A DNA stretch of 64,000 nucleotides from Micromonospora gifhornensis (lineage in GTDB: Bacteria; Actinomycetota; Actinomycetes; Mycobacteriales; Micromonosporaceae): NCBI RefSeq assembly GCF_016863515.1, contig NZ_BOPA01000019.1:62001-126000 (forward strand), read 5' to 3'. Below the pieces are notes generated by a model, which was not told the origin of the DNA, searched no databases, and saw only the letters and a list, made by a program, of their open reading frames with translations. The first letter of the stretch is position 1; every line of letters starts with the position of its first letter. Made by a program: the position numbers and the translations under genes. Shown one piece after another: positions 28,381-40,014 of the stretch.

Positions 28381-29751
28381 GTGACGACTGTCCAAACCCG
28401 ACGCGCCGGATCCGTGCCGCTGCGGCACGTGTTGCCAGGCCTGCTGCGTGACCCGGCCCGCGCCCTGGTGGAGTGTGGTGAGCGGTCCGGCGGCGACGTC
28501 GTGAAGCTCAACCTCGGCTCCTTCCGGCCCTTCCTCATCACCCACCCCGAACACCTCCAGCGCGTGCTGCGGGAAAAGGCCGAGAACTACGTCCGGGCCG
28601 GTGACGGGCTCCAGTGGCGGCCGCTCAAGCGGCTGTTCGGCGACGGCATCCTCAGCGACGGTGAACACTGGACGAACAGTCGACAGATCCTCCAGCCGTT
28701 GTTCACCGCCCGGCGCATCGACGGGCTGGTCGACCGCCTCGCCGTGGCGATCGAGGAGTCGATCGACGAGCTGGCCGAACCGGCGCGATCCGGCCAGCCG
28801 GTGGACATGGGCAAGGTGCAGGCCCAGGTGGTCTGCTCGGCGATCATGCGGGTCTTCTTCGCGGACAAGATCTCGGTGCCGGACGCTATGCGGATCATGG
28901 AGGCGCAGGACGCCATCGCCTGGTCGGTGATGCCGCGGATCCTGGTGCCCTGGGCGCCGTTGGCCGCGCCGATGCCCGGTGACCGCACGTTCCGCCGCGC
29001 CGTGCAGCTCATCGACGACCTGCTGCTGCCGACCATCCGGGCCGCGCGGGACACCGCCGGCGAGGGCAGCGACGACATCATCTCCACCCTGTGGCGGGGG
29101 CGTACCGAGGACGGCGGCCAGCTCGACGAGGGCCAAGTGCGCAACGACACCGTGGCGATGGTGGCCACCACCACCGAGACCACGATCAGCGTGCTCACCT
29201 GGCTCTGGCCGCACCTGGAGCAGAACCCGAACATCGCGACCCGGCTCTACGAGGAACTCGACCGGGTCGTCGGCGACCAGCCGGTACGCGGGCAACACCT
29301 GCGCGAGCTGCGCTACACCCGGCAGGTGCTCGACGAACTGCTGCGGCTCTATCCGATCGGCTGGCTCTTCCCCCGGCTGGCGGTGCAGGAGGACGTCATC
29401 GGCGGAGTCCGGATCCCGGCCGGCTCCACCCTGGTGGTCAGTCCGCTGATCACCCACCGGATGACGCAGTTCTGGGACCGACCCGAGGTCTTCGACCCGG
29501 ACCGGTTCCGGCCGGAGCTGGTACGTGGTCGTCCCAGGTACGCCCACTTCCCGTTCGGCGGCGGCCCACACCAGTGCATCGGGATGCACCTGTTCTACCT
29601 GGAGGCGACCCTGATCGTCGCCACCCTGCTCAGCCGGTACCGGTTGCGGCTGAGCCGCCCGACCGTACCCGGGATCAAGGTGGCCGCCGCGCTGCGTCCC
29701 AGGGACCGGGTCGAGGTCACCCTGCGGCCCGTGGCGGGTGTCGCGGCGTGA
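28381..29751 (+). CDS. Cytochrome P450 of the diterpenoid operon
   Basis: 456-residue haem monooxygenase. The haem-binding loop is FPFGGGPHQCIGMHL with C399 as thiolate ligand, the ExxR is E319-L-L-R322, and the I-helix carries VATTTETTISVL with the proton-relay threonine. The start is set at GTG 28381 (TTVQTRRAGSVPL); GTG 28360 in frame would add seven residues. The stop overlaps the terpene synthase gene by four bases (GTGA). By position it should oxidise the hydrocarbon made by the next two enzymes. It needs ferredoxin and reductase from elsewhere, since neither is encoded here. Confidence 0.93.
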   Translation: MTTVQTRRAGSVPLRHVLPGLLRDPARALVECGERSGGDVVKLNLGSFRPFLITHPEHLQRVLREKAENYVRAGDGLQWRPLKRLFGDGILSDGEHWTNSRQILQPLFTARRIDGLVDRLAVAIEESIDELAEPARSGQPVDMGKVQAQVVCSAIMRVFFADKISVPDAMRIMEAQDAIAWSVMPRILVPWAPLAAPMPGDRTFRRAVQLIDDLLLPTIRAARDTAGEGSDDIISTLWRGRTEDGGQLDEGQVRNDTVAMVATTTETTISVLTWLWPHLEQNPNIATRLYEELDRVVGDQPVRGQHLRELRYTRQVLDELLRLYPIGWLFPRLAVQEDVIGGVRIPAGSTLVVSPLITHRMTQFWDRPEVFDPDRFRPELVRGRPRYAHFPFGGGPHQCIGMHLFYLEATLIVATLLSRYRLRLSRPTVPGIKVAAALRPRDRVEVTLRPVAGVAA

Positions 29752-30650
29752 CCCCGTTGACCGAGACGCCGCGGAGCACCGGCGGCGACCAGATGAGTGT
29801 GGCCGCCGAACAGGGACGCATCTGCGCCCTGGCCGCTAAGGGCCAGCGGGACCTGGCGAAGGTCGCTGCCGCCTACCCGGAGCTGTTTCCCGCGAAGCCG
29901 TTCGACGCGACCCTGTTCGGCAACGTGGCCATGGCCATCGCCTTCGGCGCACCCTGGTGCGACGTGGCCCAGCTGCGGCTGACCAACCGGGCGGTGCTGT
30001 GGGGGTTCGCCGTCGACTGGCTGGTGGACCACGAGGCCCGCTCGCGCGACGAGATCGAGCGGCTGACCGCCCGCTGCCTCGCGGTGGCCGACGGCGCGAC
30101 GCCGGAGCCCGGGGACGCCCTCGGCGGCTTCCTCGCCGAGCTGCGCGACGAACTGGCCACCGTGCCGGCCTTCGCCGAGCATCGGGAGCGCTGGCGGGAG
30201 GAGACCCGCAAGGTGCTCGCCGCCATGGCGCGGGAGTGGGACTGGAAGCAGGTCCCCGACCAGCTGCCCAGCTTCGAGGAATACCTCGACAACGCCGACA
30301 ATTTGGCCTGCACGGTGGTCAACGTCGTGCACTGGATCCACACGGCCGATCCGGCGACCCTCACGCATCTGGACGCGATGCTCACGGCGAGCGACCGCGT
30401 GCAGCGGATCCTGCGGCTCGTCAACGACCTCGGCACGTACGAGCGCGACCTGCGCTGGGGAGACCTGAACGCCCTGATGCTCGTGCCGCGTACCGAGGTC
30501 GAGCAGCGCATCGCCGAGCTGGTGGCGCAGGCCCGCCAGTTGCTGGACGGGCTGCGCGAGACCTGTCCGGTGCAAGCGGACTACCTGGCCCGGCAGATCG
30601 GCTTCAGCAGCGGTTTCTACCGCTCCACCGACTTCTGGGGGGTGCCGTGA
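29748..30650 (+). CDS. Class I terpene synthase (probable diterpene synthase)
   Basis: 300 residues, all-alpha class I terpenoid fold. The NSE-type metal motif is N226-D-L-G-T230-Y-E-R-D234, close to (N/D)Dxx(S/T)xxx(E/D). The first, aspartate-rich motif is unusual: the matching segment reads D90-W-L-V-D94-H-E rather than DDxxD. W-rich segments (EWDWKQVPDQLPSFEEYLDN) are as expected. It begins at a GTGA overlap with the P450 gene and ends in a GTGA overlap with the class II cyclase gene. It most likely ionises the bicyclic diphosphate made by the class II enzyme. No geranylgeranyl diphosphate synthase lies in this window. Confidence 0.85.
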   Translation: MTPLTETPRSTGGDQMSVAAEQGRICALAAKGQRDLAKVAAAYPELFPAKPFDATLFGNVAMAIAFGAPWCDVAQLRLTNRAVLWGFAVDWLVDHEARSRDEIERLTARCLAVADGATPEPGDALGGFLAELRDELATVPAFAEHRERWREETRKVLAAMAREWDWKQVPDQLPSFEEYLDNADNLACTVVNVVHWIHTADPATLTHLDAMLTASDRVQRILRLVNDLGTYERDLRWGDLNALMLVPRTEVEQRIAELVAQARQLLDGLRETCPVQADYLARQIGFSSGFYRSTDFWGVP

Positions 30651-32257
30651 CGGCACCGACGCTCATCCTGGGCGCGGTCGTGGCGCCCGGGCTGACCGAT
30701 GCGGTCGGTGACCTGCTGGCACAGCTGGAACAGCAGCCGTACGGGCAGGTCAGCACCTCGGTGTACGAGACGGGTCGGCTGGTCGCCGACGCGCCGTGGG
30801 TCGACGGACACGCGCGGCGGCTGGCGTACCTGCTCGCCGAACAGGGCGCCGACGGCAGTTGGGGCCCCGCCGGCGGGTACGCCCTGGTCCCGACGGCGAG
30901 TGCGGTGCAGGCGCTGCTCGCCAGCCTCGTCCGGGCTGATCCGCCCGATCCGGCCGGGCCGGATCGGATCGAGGTCGTCGCTGCGGCCATCCGAGGGCTG
31001 GCGGCACTGGCCCGGTGCCTCGGAGACGACGCGGCCATGCCGGACACTCCGGCCGCCGATCTGATCGTCCCGACCCTGGTGGCGCGCGTCGACGCACACC
31101 TGGCCGAGTTGGCCGGCGCGCCGACGCTGGCTGGCGCACCCGGTGTGCTGCCCCGGGTCGACCGGCGTCGGGTGGACGCGGTGAACGCGTTGCTGACCAG
31201 CGGGCAGCCGGTACCCAGCAAGCTCTGGCACGCCTACGAGGTGCTCGGCCCGGCCGCCGCCACCCGCGACGACGTCGCTCCGGTCGACGGCGCGGTGGGT
31301 GCCTCGCCCGCGGCGACCGCCGTGTGGCTGGGCCATCGGCGCACCGACGACCCGGCGGCCCGCACGTACCTCGACGCCGTGGTGGCCCGACAGGGTGGTC
31401 CGGTGCCGTGCTGCACACCGATCACGGTCTTCGAACGGTCCTGGACGCTCGCCACGCTGGCCCGGGTGGGTCTGCCGGTCGACCCGGGGGCGCGACTGCT
31501 GGCCGAGCTGGCCGCCGCGCTCGGGCCGGACGGGGCGGCCACCGGGCCGGGCCTGCCTGCCGACGCCGACACCACCTCGACCGTCCTGTACGCCCTCGCC
31601 CGGCTGGGCCGCCCGGTGGACCCGGCCAGCCTGCTCCACTACGACCTGGGCAGTCACTTCTGTACCTGGCGCGGCGAGGACGGGCAGTCGGTCACCACTA
31701 ACGCACACGTGCTGGAGGCGCTGGGCTGGCACTCCCGACACGGCGCCGACCGGTACACCGCCCGGGTGGCGTCGTTGGCCGGCTGGCTGCGGGACGTGCA
31801 GGGACCGGACGGACTGTGGACGGACCGCTGGCACGCCTCGCCCTACTACGCCACCTGCTGTGCGGTGGCGGCGCTGGCCGGTTACGCACCACCGGCGGTG
31901 GCCGACGCGGCGATCGACCGTGCGGTGGAGCGGATCCTGGCCGACCAACGCGACGACGGTGGCTGGGGGCGATGGTCCAGCACGGCGGAGGAGACCGCGT
32001 ACGCGGTGCAGATTCTGCTGGGCAGCGGCCGGCCGATCCGGCCGGCCGTGACCGCGGCGGTGTCCCGGGCAGTCGAGCACCTGCGCGCCGATCGATCCGA
32101 CTACCCTCCTCTGTGGCACGACAAGGATCTGTACGCGCCTATTCTCATTGTCCGGGCAGCGGTCATCGCGGCGCGAAAACTGGTCCTTGCCGTGGCACCG
32201 ACGATTAACCAGGCTTTGTCGACGACGACACCTGAAGCCGCGCGGAGCAGGGCATGA
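30647..32257 (+). CDS. Class II diterpene cyclase
   Basis: 536 residues of the beta-gamma alpha-barrel type. The protonation motif is D306-A-D308-T-T, the DxDT(T) variant of DxDD seen in some bacterial class II diterpene cyclases. QW-like repeats are present: QGADGSWGPAGGY, GPDGLWTDRWHASPYYATC, QRDDGGWGRWSS. It would cyclise geranylgeranyl diphosphate by protonation to a labdane- or halimane-type diphosphate; which one cannot be told. The GTG overlaps the preceding stop. Gene order resembles the characterised Salinispora arenicola diterpenoid operon (P450 with class I and class II enzymes), by memory. Confidence 0.88.
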   Translation: MTAPTLILGAVVAPGLTDAVGDLLAQLEQQPYGQVSTSVYETGRLVADAPWVDGHARRLAYLLAEQGADGSWGPAGGYALVPTASAVQALLASLVRADPPDPAGPDRIEVVAAAIRGLAALARCLGDDAAMPDTPAADLIVPTLVARVDAHLAELAGAPTLAGAPGVLPRVDRRRVDAVNALLTSGQPVPSKLWHAYEVLGPAAATRDDVAPVDGAVGASPAATAVWLGHRRTDDPAARTYLDAVVARQGGPVPCCTPITVFERSWTLATLARVGLPVDPGARLLAELAAALGPDGAATGPGLPADADTTSTVLYALARLGRPVDPASLLHYDLGSHFCTWRGEDGQSVTTNAHVLEALGWHSRHGADRYTARVASLAGWLRDVQGPDGLWTDRWHASPYYATCCAVAALAGYAPPAVADAAIDRAVERILADQRDDGGWGRWSSTAEETAYAVQILLGSGRPIRPAVTAAVSRAVEHLRADRSDYPPLWHDKDLYAPILIVRAAVIAARKLVLAVAPTINQALSTTTPEAARSRA

Positions 32258-32267
32258 TCACCAGCGC

Positions 32268-32296
32268 TTGAGTTGGCGCGGTGACGCTGTTAGCGT
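32268..32296 (+). promoter_or_regulatory. Promoter of the conservon operon
   Basis: TTGAGT (32268-32273), 17-base spacer, TAGCGT (32291-32296): a good sigma-70-type pair. It sits between the diterpene cyclase gene and cvnA, so the conservon can be transcribed separately. Confidence 0.6.
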
Positions 32297-32366
32297 GCGC
32301 CGGGGTCGATGTGCGTGACGCGCTGCTGACCGACCGATCAATTAGCTCAGGGCCAGGGACGGTGTA

Positions 32367-34937
32367 ATGGGTTCCCGCAGTTCGAATCTGCGTACCAAGG
32401 TCGTGGCCCTATTGGCCTCGCTGGTGGCACTCTGGGGCTTCACCGCCTGGGTCACCGTCCGAGAGGGAGTCAACCTCGTCGGTGTGCAGGCACTCGACGT
32501 ACGGGTGTTCGACCCCACCGAGCCGCTGTTGCTCCAACTGCAGCTGGAACGGCGTACCTCGGTGGTCTACCTGGGGCGACCGGAGGAGTCACAACGCGCA
32601 GATCTGCAAGAACTGCGGCAGCGAACTGACGATTTGGCCGCCAGCTTCGCCGAGTCCACGGACCACTGGCAGGTGAGCCTGCTCGGCAGCAAAGATCTGC
32701 ACGAGCGAATCGACGCGTTGAACCGGGGACTGTCCGTGCTCTCGGAAACCCGTACCGCCGTCGATCAGCGAAATATCAGCCGGAGCGAGGCCATGACGGC
32801 CTTCACCGAGCTGATCGAAGCGATCTTCGAGGTCTACGACGAACTCGGCAATCTCGATGACGACGAGGTAGCCGAGAACACCGCTCAGCTGATCCGGCTC
32901 AACCGCGCCCGGGAACTGGTGTCCCAGGAGGACGCCATGCTCGCCGGAATCCTGGCCGCCGGTCGGATCACCCAGACCGAGCGGGCGGAGTTCACCCGCG
33001 TGGTGGGTGCCCGACAGTTCCTCGCGGAGCAGGCGGTCGTCCGGCTGCCGGAAACCGATCAGCGCCGTTACGAGCAGATGATCGCAGGCGTGAATTTCAC
33101 CCGGCTGGCCAACTTGGAAAACCAGGTCATGCTCGCCACCGGCACCTCACGCCTGCCGTTCGACAGCCAGAAGTGGAACGAGACCTCCGCTGCCGCACTC
33201 GTCGAGATCGGCGACGTCGTGCTCGCCGGCGGTGACGAGATCGTCAAGCGGGCCACTCCGGTGGCGATCGGCGTCGTCGTCCGACTGGTCCTCGCCGCCG
33301 GCCTCGGCCTGCTCGCCGTCATCGCCTCGGTGGTCGTCTCGATCACCACCGCGCGGGCCCTGGTGCAACAGCTGCAACGGCTGCGTGACGCGGCGTTCCA
33401 ACTCGCCGACAAGCGCCTGCCGAGCGTGGTCGAACGACTCGGTCGCGGTGAGCAGGTGGACGTGGCCAAGGAAGCGCCGCCGCTGCGGTTCGGTGACGAC
33501 GAGATCGGCCAGGTGGGTAAGGCCTTCAACGTCGTGCAGGAGACCGCCATCCGTACGGCGGTGGAACAGGCCGAGCTTCGCCGGGCGGTGCGCGAGGTGT
33601 TCCTCAGCCTGGCCCGGCGTACCCAGGCCCTGGTGCACCGCCAGCTCACCCTGCTGGACGCGATGGAGCGGCGGGAGCACGACGCGGAGGAACTGGAGGA
33701 CCTGTTCCGCGTCGACCACCTCGCCACCCGGATGCGGCGTAACGCCGAGAACCTGATCGTGCTCTCCGGCTCGACGCCGGGTCGCGCCTGGCGACGCAGC
33801 GTGCCGATGGTCGACGTGATCCGTGGCGCGGTCGGTGAGGTCGAGGACTACACCCGGGTCACCGTGCTGCCCATCGGCGGGGTGTCGCTCGCCGGCCGGG
33901 CGGTCGGTGACGTCATCCACCTGCTGGCCGAGCTGATCGAGAACGGGTTGTCCTTCTCCCCGCCGCACACCAGCGTCGAGGTACGCGGGCAGTTGGTCGC
34001 CAACGGTTTCGCCATCGAGATCGAGGACCGCGGTCTGGGCATGACCGAGGAGGACCTCGCCGCCGCCAACCACCGGATCGTGGACCAGTCCGAACTGAAC
34101 CTCGCCGACGCCTCCCGACTGGGCCTCTACGTGGTGAGCCGGTTGACCGACAGGCACGGCGTACGCGTCCGGCTCAAGGAGTCCGCGTACGGCGGCACGA
34201 CCGCCGTGGTGCTGATCCCGAGCAACCTGATCATCGTTGACGGCAGCGAGCCGGAGGCCTTGGACGGACCGGACGCCGACACGTCGACCCGGTCCGCCGA
34301 GCCGATGCCGGGGACCGCCGTGCAGCGGTCGGCCGCACCAGTGGCGTTGGCCGCCCCGGCACAGCCGCCCGCGCCCCGCCCCGACCACGACGCCGACAGT
34401 GAGCACCGGGGCGCGGACCGACGTGCTGCCGACGGCCCGGCGGAGGTCCACTTCAGCGCGACCGACACCAGCGAAGGTGGGCTGCCGACCAGGTCCCGGC
34501 GTCGACCCGGACACTCCGCACTGGACGGGCCGACCATTCCGATCAGCCTGCCGGTCGCCGGGCCACCCGGGTCCGGGCTGCCGCAGCGTCCACTCGACAC
34601 CCGTGACGACCAGCCGGCCGAGCCGCCGGCCCCGGCGGGCGGTGCGTCGGCGGCGACCGAGCCCGGCGAGGCCGGCCCGGTCGAGTCGGTTCGTACCGAG
34701 TCCGGTCTGCCGGTCCGCATCCGGCAGGCCAGCATCACGCCGGCTCTGCGGGCCGAGCCTGAGGCCGCGGAGGAGGACGAAGACGTGATCCGCGAACCCG
34801 AACAGGTTCGACGAATAATGAGTTCTTACCAGACGGGCACCCGGCGTGGCCGCACCGACGCGGCCCGGCTGCTCGGTGGTGGCGGTCGGCCCGGCGACGC
34901 GGACGAGTCTGACGGCGCCGACCAACAGGAGTCCTGA
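32367..34937 (+). CDS. cvnA: Conservon sensor histidine kinase-like protein CvnA
   Basis: 856 residues. One membrane helix near 11-29, an extracellular nitrate/nitrite-sensing-like (NIT) helical domain to about 300, a second helix (VVRLVLAAGLGLLAVIASVVV), a HAMP segment, a dimerisation segment DHLATRMRRNAENLIVLSG, and a HATPase with ELIENGLSFSPP (N box) and EDRGLGM (G1). The last 230 residues are Pro/Ala-rich and disordered. This is the conservon kinase that in Streptomyces signals through CvnB-C to the GTPase CvnD. It has its own promoter, yet stands directly behind the diterpenoid operon. The signal sensed is unknown. Confidence 0.9.
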   Translation: MGSRSSNLRTKVVALLASLVALWGFTAWVTVREGVNLVGVQALDVRVFDPTEPLLLQLQLERRTSVVYLGRPEESQRADLQELRQRTDDLAASFAESTDHWQVSLLGSKDLHERIDALNRGLSVLSETRTAVDQRNISRSEAMTAFTELIEAIFEVYDELGNLDDDEVAENTAQLIRLNRARELVSQEDAMLAGILAAGRITQTERAEFTRVVGARQFLAEQAVVRLPETDQRRYEQMIAGVNFTRLANLENQVMLATGTSRLPFDSQKWNETSAAALVEIGDVVLAGGDEIVKRATPVAIGVVVRLVLAAGLGLLAVIASVVVSITTARALVQQLQRLRDAAFQLADKRLPSVVERLGRGEQVDVAKEAPPLRFGDDEIGQVGKAFNVVQETAIRTAVEQAELRRAVREVFLSLARRTQALVHRQLTLLDAMERREHDAEELEDLFRVDHLATRMRRNAENLIVLSGSTPGRAWRRSVPMVDVIRGAVGEVEDYTRVTVLPIGGVSLAGRAVGDVIHLLAELIENGLSFSPPHTSVEVRGQLVANGFAIEIEDRGLGMTEEDLAAANHRIVDQSELNLADASRLGLYVVSRLTDRHGVRVRLKESAYGGTTAVVLIPSNLIIVDGSEPEALDGPDADTSTRSAEPMPGTAVQRSAAPVALAAPAQPPAPRPDHDADSEHRGADRRAADGPAEVHFSATDTSEGGLPTRSRRRPGHSALDGPTIPISLPVAGPPGSGLPQRPLDTRDDQPAEPPAPAGGASAATEPGEAGPVESVRTESGLPVRIRQASITPALRAEPEAAEEDEDVIREPEQVRRIMSSYQTGTRRGRTDAARLLGGGGRPGDADESDGADQQES

Positions 34938-35026
34938 ACGGGGCGCAGGTCGTGCGGCGATCCGCCCGACCCGCGGTCAGGACCAGATGAGCACGGCGAT
35001 GAGCCGGGGGAGAAGAGGACGACGAA

Positions 35027-35449
35027 GTGGCGCAGAAGACGGCTTCGAGTGCTGACCTGACGTGGTTGCTGGACGATCTGGTCGGCCGGGTCAAGCAGGC
35101 CGAGCACGCGGTCGCACTGTCCGCCGACGGTCTGCTGATGGCCTCGTCGCAAGGGCTCAGCCGCGACGACGGCGAGCACCTGGCGGCGATGGCGGCCGGC
35201 ATCCAGAGCCTGGCCCGAGGCGCGGGAAAGCGGTTCGGCGGCGGGCAGGTGCAGCAGACGATCATCGAGATGCAGTCCTCGTTCCTGTTCGTCACAGCCG
35301 CCGGTCGCAACGCCTGTCTCGCGGTCCTGGCCAGCGAGGACGCGGATGTCGGACTGATCGCGTACGAGATGGCCATGCTGGTCACCCGGGTCGGCAAGTT
35401 CGTCGCGTCGCCGACACGATCAGCTGAGCAGACCAACGGGGAGAAGTAA
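35027..35449 (+). CDS. cvnB: Conservon roadblock/LC7 protein CvnB
   Basis: 140 residues with a roadblock/LC7 fold: LTWLLDDLVGRVKQAEHAVA followed by LSADGLLMASSQGLSRDDGE. In conservons this protein binds the GTPase and probably acts as activator or scaffold. GTG 35027 follows AGGA by nine bases. It is six bases upstream of cvnC and 89 bases after cvnA. Confidence 0.92.
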   Translation: MAQKTASSADLTWLLDDLVGRVKQAEHAVALSADGLLMASSQGLSRDDGEHLAAMAAGIQSLARGAGKRFGGGQVQQTIIEMQSSFLFVTAAGRNACLAVLASEDADVGLIAYEMAMLVTRVGKFVASPTRSAEQTNGEK

Positions 35450-35454
35450 CCCAT

Positions 35455-35841
35455 ATGACGGTGCAGGGAGAGCCCGCCGACCACCAGTGGGTGGATGACC
35501 ATGCCGGTCCGGTGGTCCGCCCGTACGCGGTCACCGGCGGCCGGGCTCGCCCGGTGACCGGCACGTTCGACCTGATCTCGCTGGTGAAGGCGACCCGGAC
35601 GGACGTCTCGCCGGAGATCGGGTTGGGCCCGGAGCACCTGGCGATCGTCGGTCTGTGCCAGCGGATGCAGTCCGTCGCCGAGATCGCGGCCCACCTCGAC
35701 CTGCCGGTCGGCACCGTGCGGGTGCTGCTCGGCGACCTGGTGGCGCGCAGCTTGGTTCAGATCCGGGAGCCGCACGGCACCGTCGGCGTTCCCGACAACA
35801 GCATCTTCGAGGCGGTTATCAATGGACTACGGGCACTCTGA
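35455..35841 (+). CDS. cvnC: Conservon DUF742 protein CvnC
   Basis: 128 residues of the DUF742 family: VRPYAVTGGRARPVTGTFDL at the start, then a winged-helix-like AEIAAHLDLPVGTVRVLLGD. Always found with roadblock and GTPase proteins in actinobacterial conservons. It overlaps cvnD by 20 bases, so translation is coupled. Confidence 0.92.
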   Translation: MTVQGEPADHQWVDDHAGPVVRPYAVTGGRARPVTGTFDLISLVKATRTDVSPEIGLGPEHLAIVGLCQRMQSVAEIAAHLDLPVGTVRVLLGDLVARSLVQIREPHGTVGVPDNSIFEAVINGLRAL

Positions 35842-36424
35842 GCGGCCGTCGGGCGCGGTCGCGTTGCCCACGGCGATCAAGATTCTGGTCGCGGGTGGAT
35901 TCGGGGTGGGTAAGACCACACTTGTCGGCGCGGTCAGCGAGACGCGTCCGCTGCGGACCGAGGAGGTGCTGACCGAATCGGGGGTGGGCATCGACGACCT
36001 GTCCGGCGTCGAGGCCAAGCGCACGACGACCGTGGCGATGGACTTCGGTCGCATCACCATCAGCGAGGACCTGGTGCTGTACCTGTTCGGCACCCCCGGG
36101 CAGGACCGGTTCTGGTTCGTCTGGGACGAGTTGGCGCTGGGCGCGATCGGCGCGGTCGTACTGGCCGACACCCGCCGGCTCGCCGACTGCTTTCCCTCCA
36201 TCGACTACTTCGAGGGGCGTGGCACGCCGTTCCTGGTGGCGGTGAACTGTTTCGAGGGGGCGCGGCACTACCGGCTCGACGAGGTGCAGGCCGCGTTGAA
36301 CCTCGATCCCGAGGTCCCGGTGCTGCTCTGCGACGCCCGGCAGCGTGAGTCGGCCAAGGAGGTGCTCATCACGCTTGTGGAGCACGCGATGAAGCTGCGC
36401 GAGGCGCGTCGCAGCGCCGACTGA
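35822..36424 (+). CDS. cvnD: Conservon small GTPase CvnD
   Basis: 200 residues. P-loop GGFGVGKTTL, switch/Walker B LYLFGTPGQDRF and a NC-like base segment VAVNCFEGA where typical GTPases have NKxD. This is the output GTPase of the conservon. In Streptomyces conservons a P450 gene often follows; here the P450 lies upstream in the diterpenoid operon. A terminator follows 26 bases after the stop. Confidence 0.92.
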   Translation: MDYGHSERPSGAVALPTAIKILVAGGFGVGKTTLVGAVSETRPLRTEEVLTESGVGIDDLSGVEAKRTTTVAMDFGRITISEDLVLYLFGTPGQDRFWFVWDELALGAIGAVVLADTRRLADCFPSIDYFEGRGTPFLVAVNCFEGARHYRLDEVQAALNLDPEVPVLLCDARQRESAKEVLITLVEHAMKLREARRSAD

Positions 36425-36450
36425 GCGGTGTGGACCTGCACCTGAACGAC

Positions 36451-36492
36451 CGAAGGGGCTCCTTCCCGCCTGCGTGGGAGGGAGCCCCTTCG
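36451..36492. terminator. Bidirectional terminator between cvnD and acnA
   Basis: Inverted repeat with arms of 17 bases (CGAAGGGGCTCCTTCCC and its near complement, one G-T pair) and an 8-base loop, between two convergent genes. Confidence 0.85.
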
Positions 36493-36504
36493 GACTATCG
36501 GACG

Positions 36505-39345
<2,841 letters not shown>

Positions 39346-39457
39346 GTCGTACTCCTTCACACCAGCGACCGTGAGTAGTCCTGAGCAGTCTGTCGCACCG
39401 GCCGGGGCGCCGCCGTGGTTAGGGGACACTTACCGCCGATTCTCCCTGTCAACAAAA

Positions 39458-39469
39458 CCGTACGTCCGT
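39458..39469. promoter_or_regulatory. Candidate AcnR operator in front of acnA
   Basis: CCGTACGTCCGT, flanked by AAA and CTTG exactly as at acnR (25787-25798), differing at two positions. It lies 113 bases before the acnA start, next to a possible minus-strand -35 (TTGTTG) with a -10 TAAGTG 17 bases on. Confidence 0.7.
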
Positions 39470-39519
39470 CTTGCTATGAGCGCAACCCGGTGTCATCGTG
39501 TGGACGGGAGGTGCTCATC

Positions 39520-39942
39520 ATGATCCATCACGTCCAGCTCGCCTGCCCTCGCGGCTCCGAGGACCGGTCCCGGGCCTTCTACGTCGACCTGCTCGGCCTG
39601 ACCGAACTGACCAAACCACCGGCCCTCGCCGCTCGCGGTGGTTGCTGGTTCAGCGGGTACGGCGCCGAACTGCACCTCGGCGTCGAGGACGACTTCCGCC
39701 CCGCCCGCAAAGCCCACCCCGCCCTGCTCCGAAGTGACCTGGACGCCCTCGCCGCCCGCCTCGCCACCGCCGGCCACCCCGTTACCTGGAGCGACGACCT
39801 TCCCGGCCTACGCCGGTTCCACACCACCGACCCCCACGGCAACCGCCTCGAATTCCTCACCCCCACCCACCCCACCCCCCTCGCCGAGTTGATCAAGAAG
39901 TTTGCGTCCCATCCCGCCCTCCCGACGACGCAAACCTCTTGA
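39520..39942 (+). CDS. VOC (glyoxalase-like) family protein
   Basis: 140 residues, a single vicinal-oxygen-chelate module: MIHHVQLACPRGSEDRSRAF, then GCWFSGYGAELHLGVEDD, and DPHGNRLEFLTP with the C-terminal metal-ligand Glu. It is a small lyase/dioxygenase-like protein of unknown substrate. GGGAGG lies nine bases before the ATG. The last 18 residues (from LIKKFAS on) are encoded by a dispersed palindromic repeat, including the TGA stop, so the native end of the protein was probably near LAE. Confidence 0.85.
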   Translation: MIHHVQLACPRGSEDRSRAFYVDLLGLTELTKPPALAARGGCWFSGYGAELHLGVEDDFRPARKAHPALLRSDLDALAARLATAGHPVTWSDDLPGLRRFHTTDPHGNRLEFLTPTHPTPLAELIKKFASHPALPTTQTS

Positions 39943-39944
39943 TC
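39889..39944. repeat. TTGATCAAG palindromic element, well preserved copy
   Basis: Left arm TTGATCAAGAAGTTTGCGTC (39889-39908), right arm GACGCAAACCTCTTGATC (39927-39944): complementary over 18 bases with one mismatch, 18-base loop. It supplies the last codons and stop of the VOC gene. The second family member in the window is at 17934. Confidence 0.85.
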
Positions 39945-40014
39945 GCCTGGCGGGGTGGGGTTGTGCCCGCCCTGCGCCGCCCGCCCTGCCTCGCCGCCCC
40001 GTGTCGTCCGCGGC

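Noticed and set aside
32341..32396. tRNA-like sequence: TAGCTCAGG and a stem-loop CGCAG-TTCGAAT-CTGCG followed by TACCA
   Set aside because: The T-arm and D-arm look real, but no acceptor stem or anticodon arm can be folded, and the bases from 32367 on are the first codons of cvnA (SSNLRTK). Chance resemblance or an old remnant at best.
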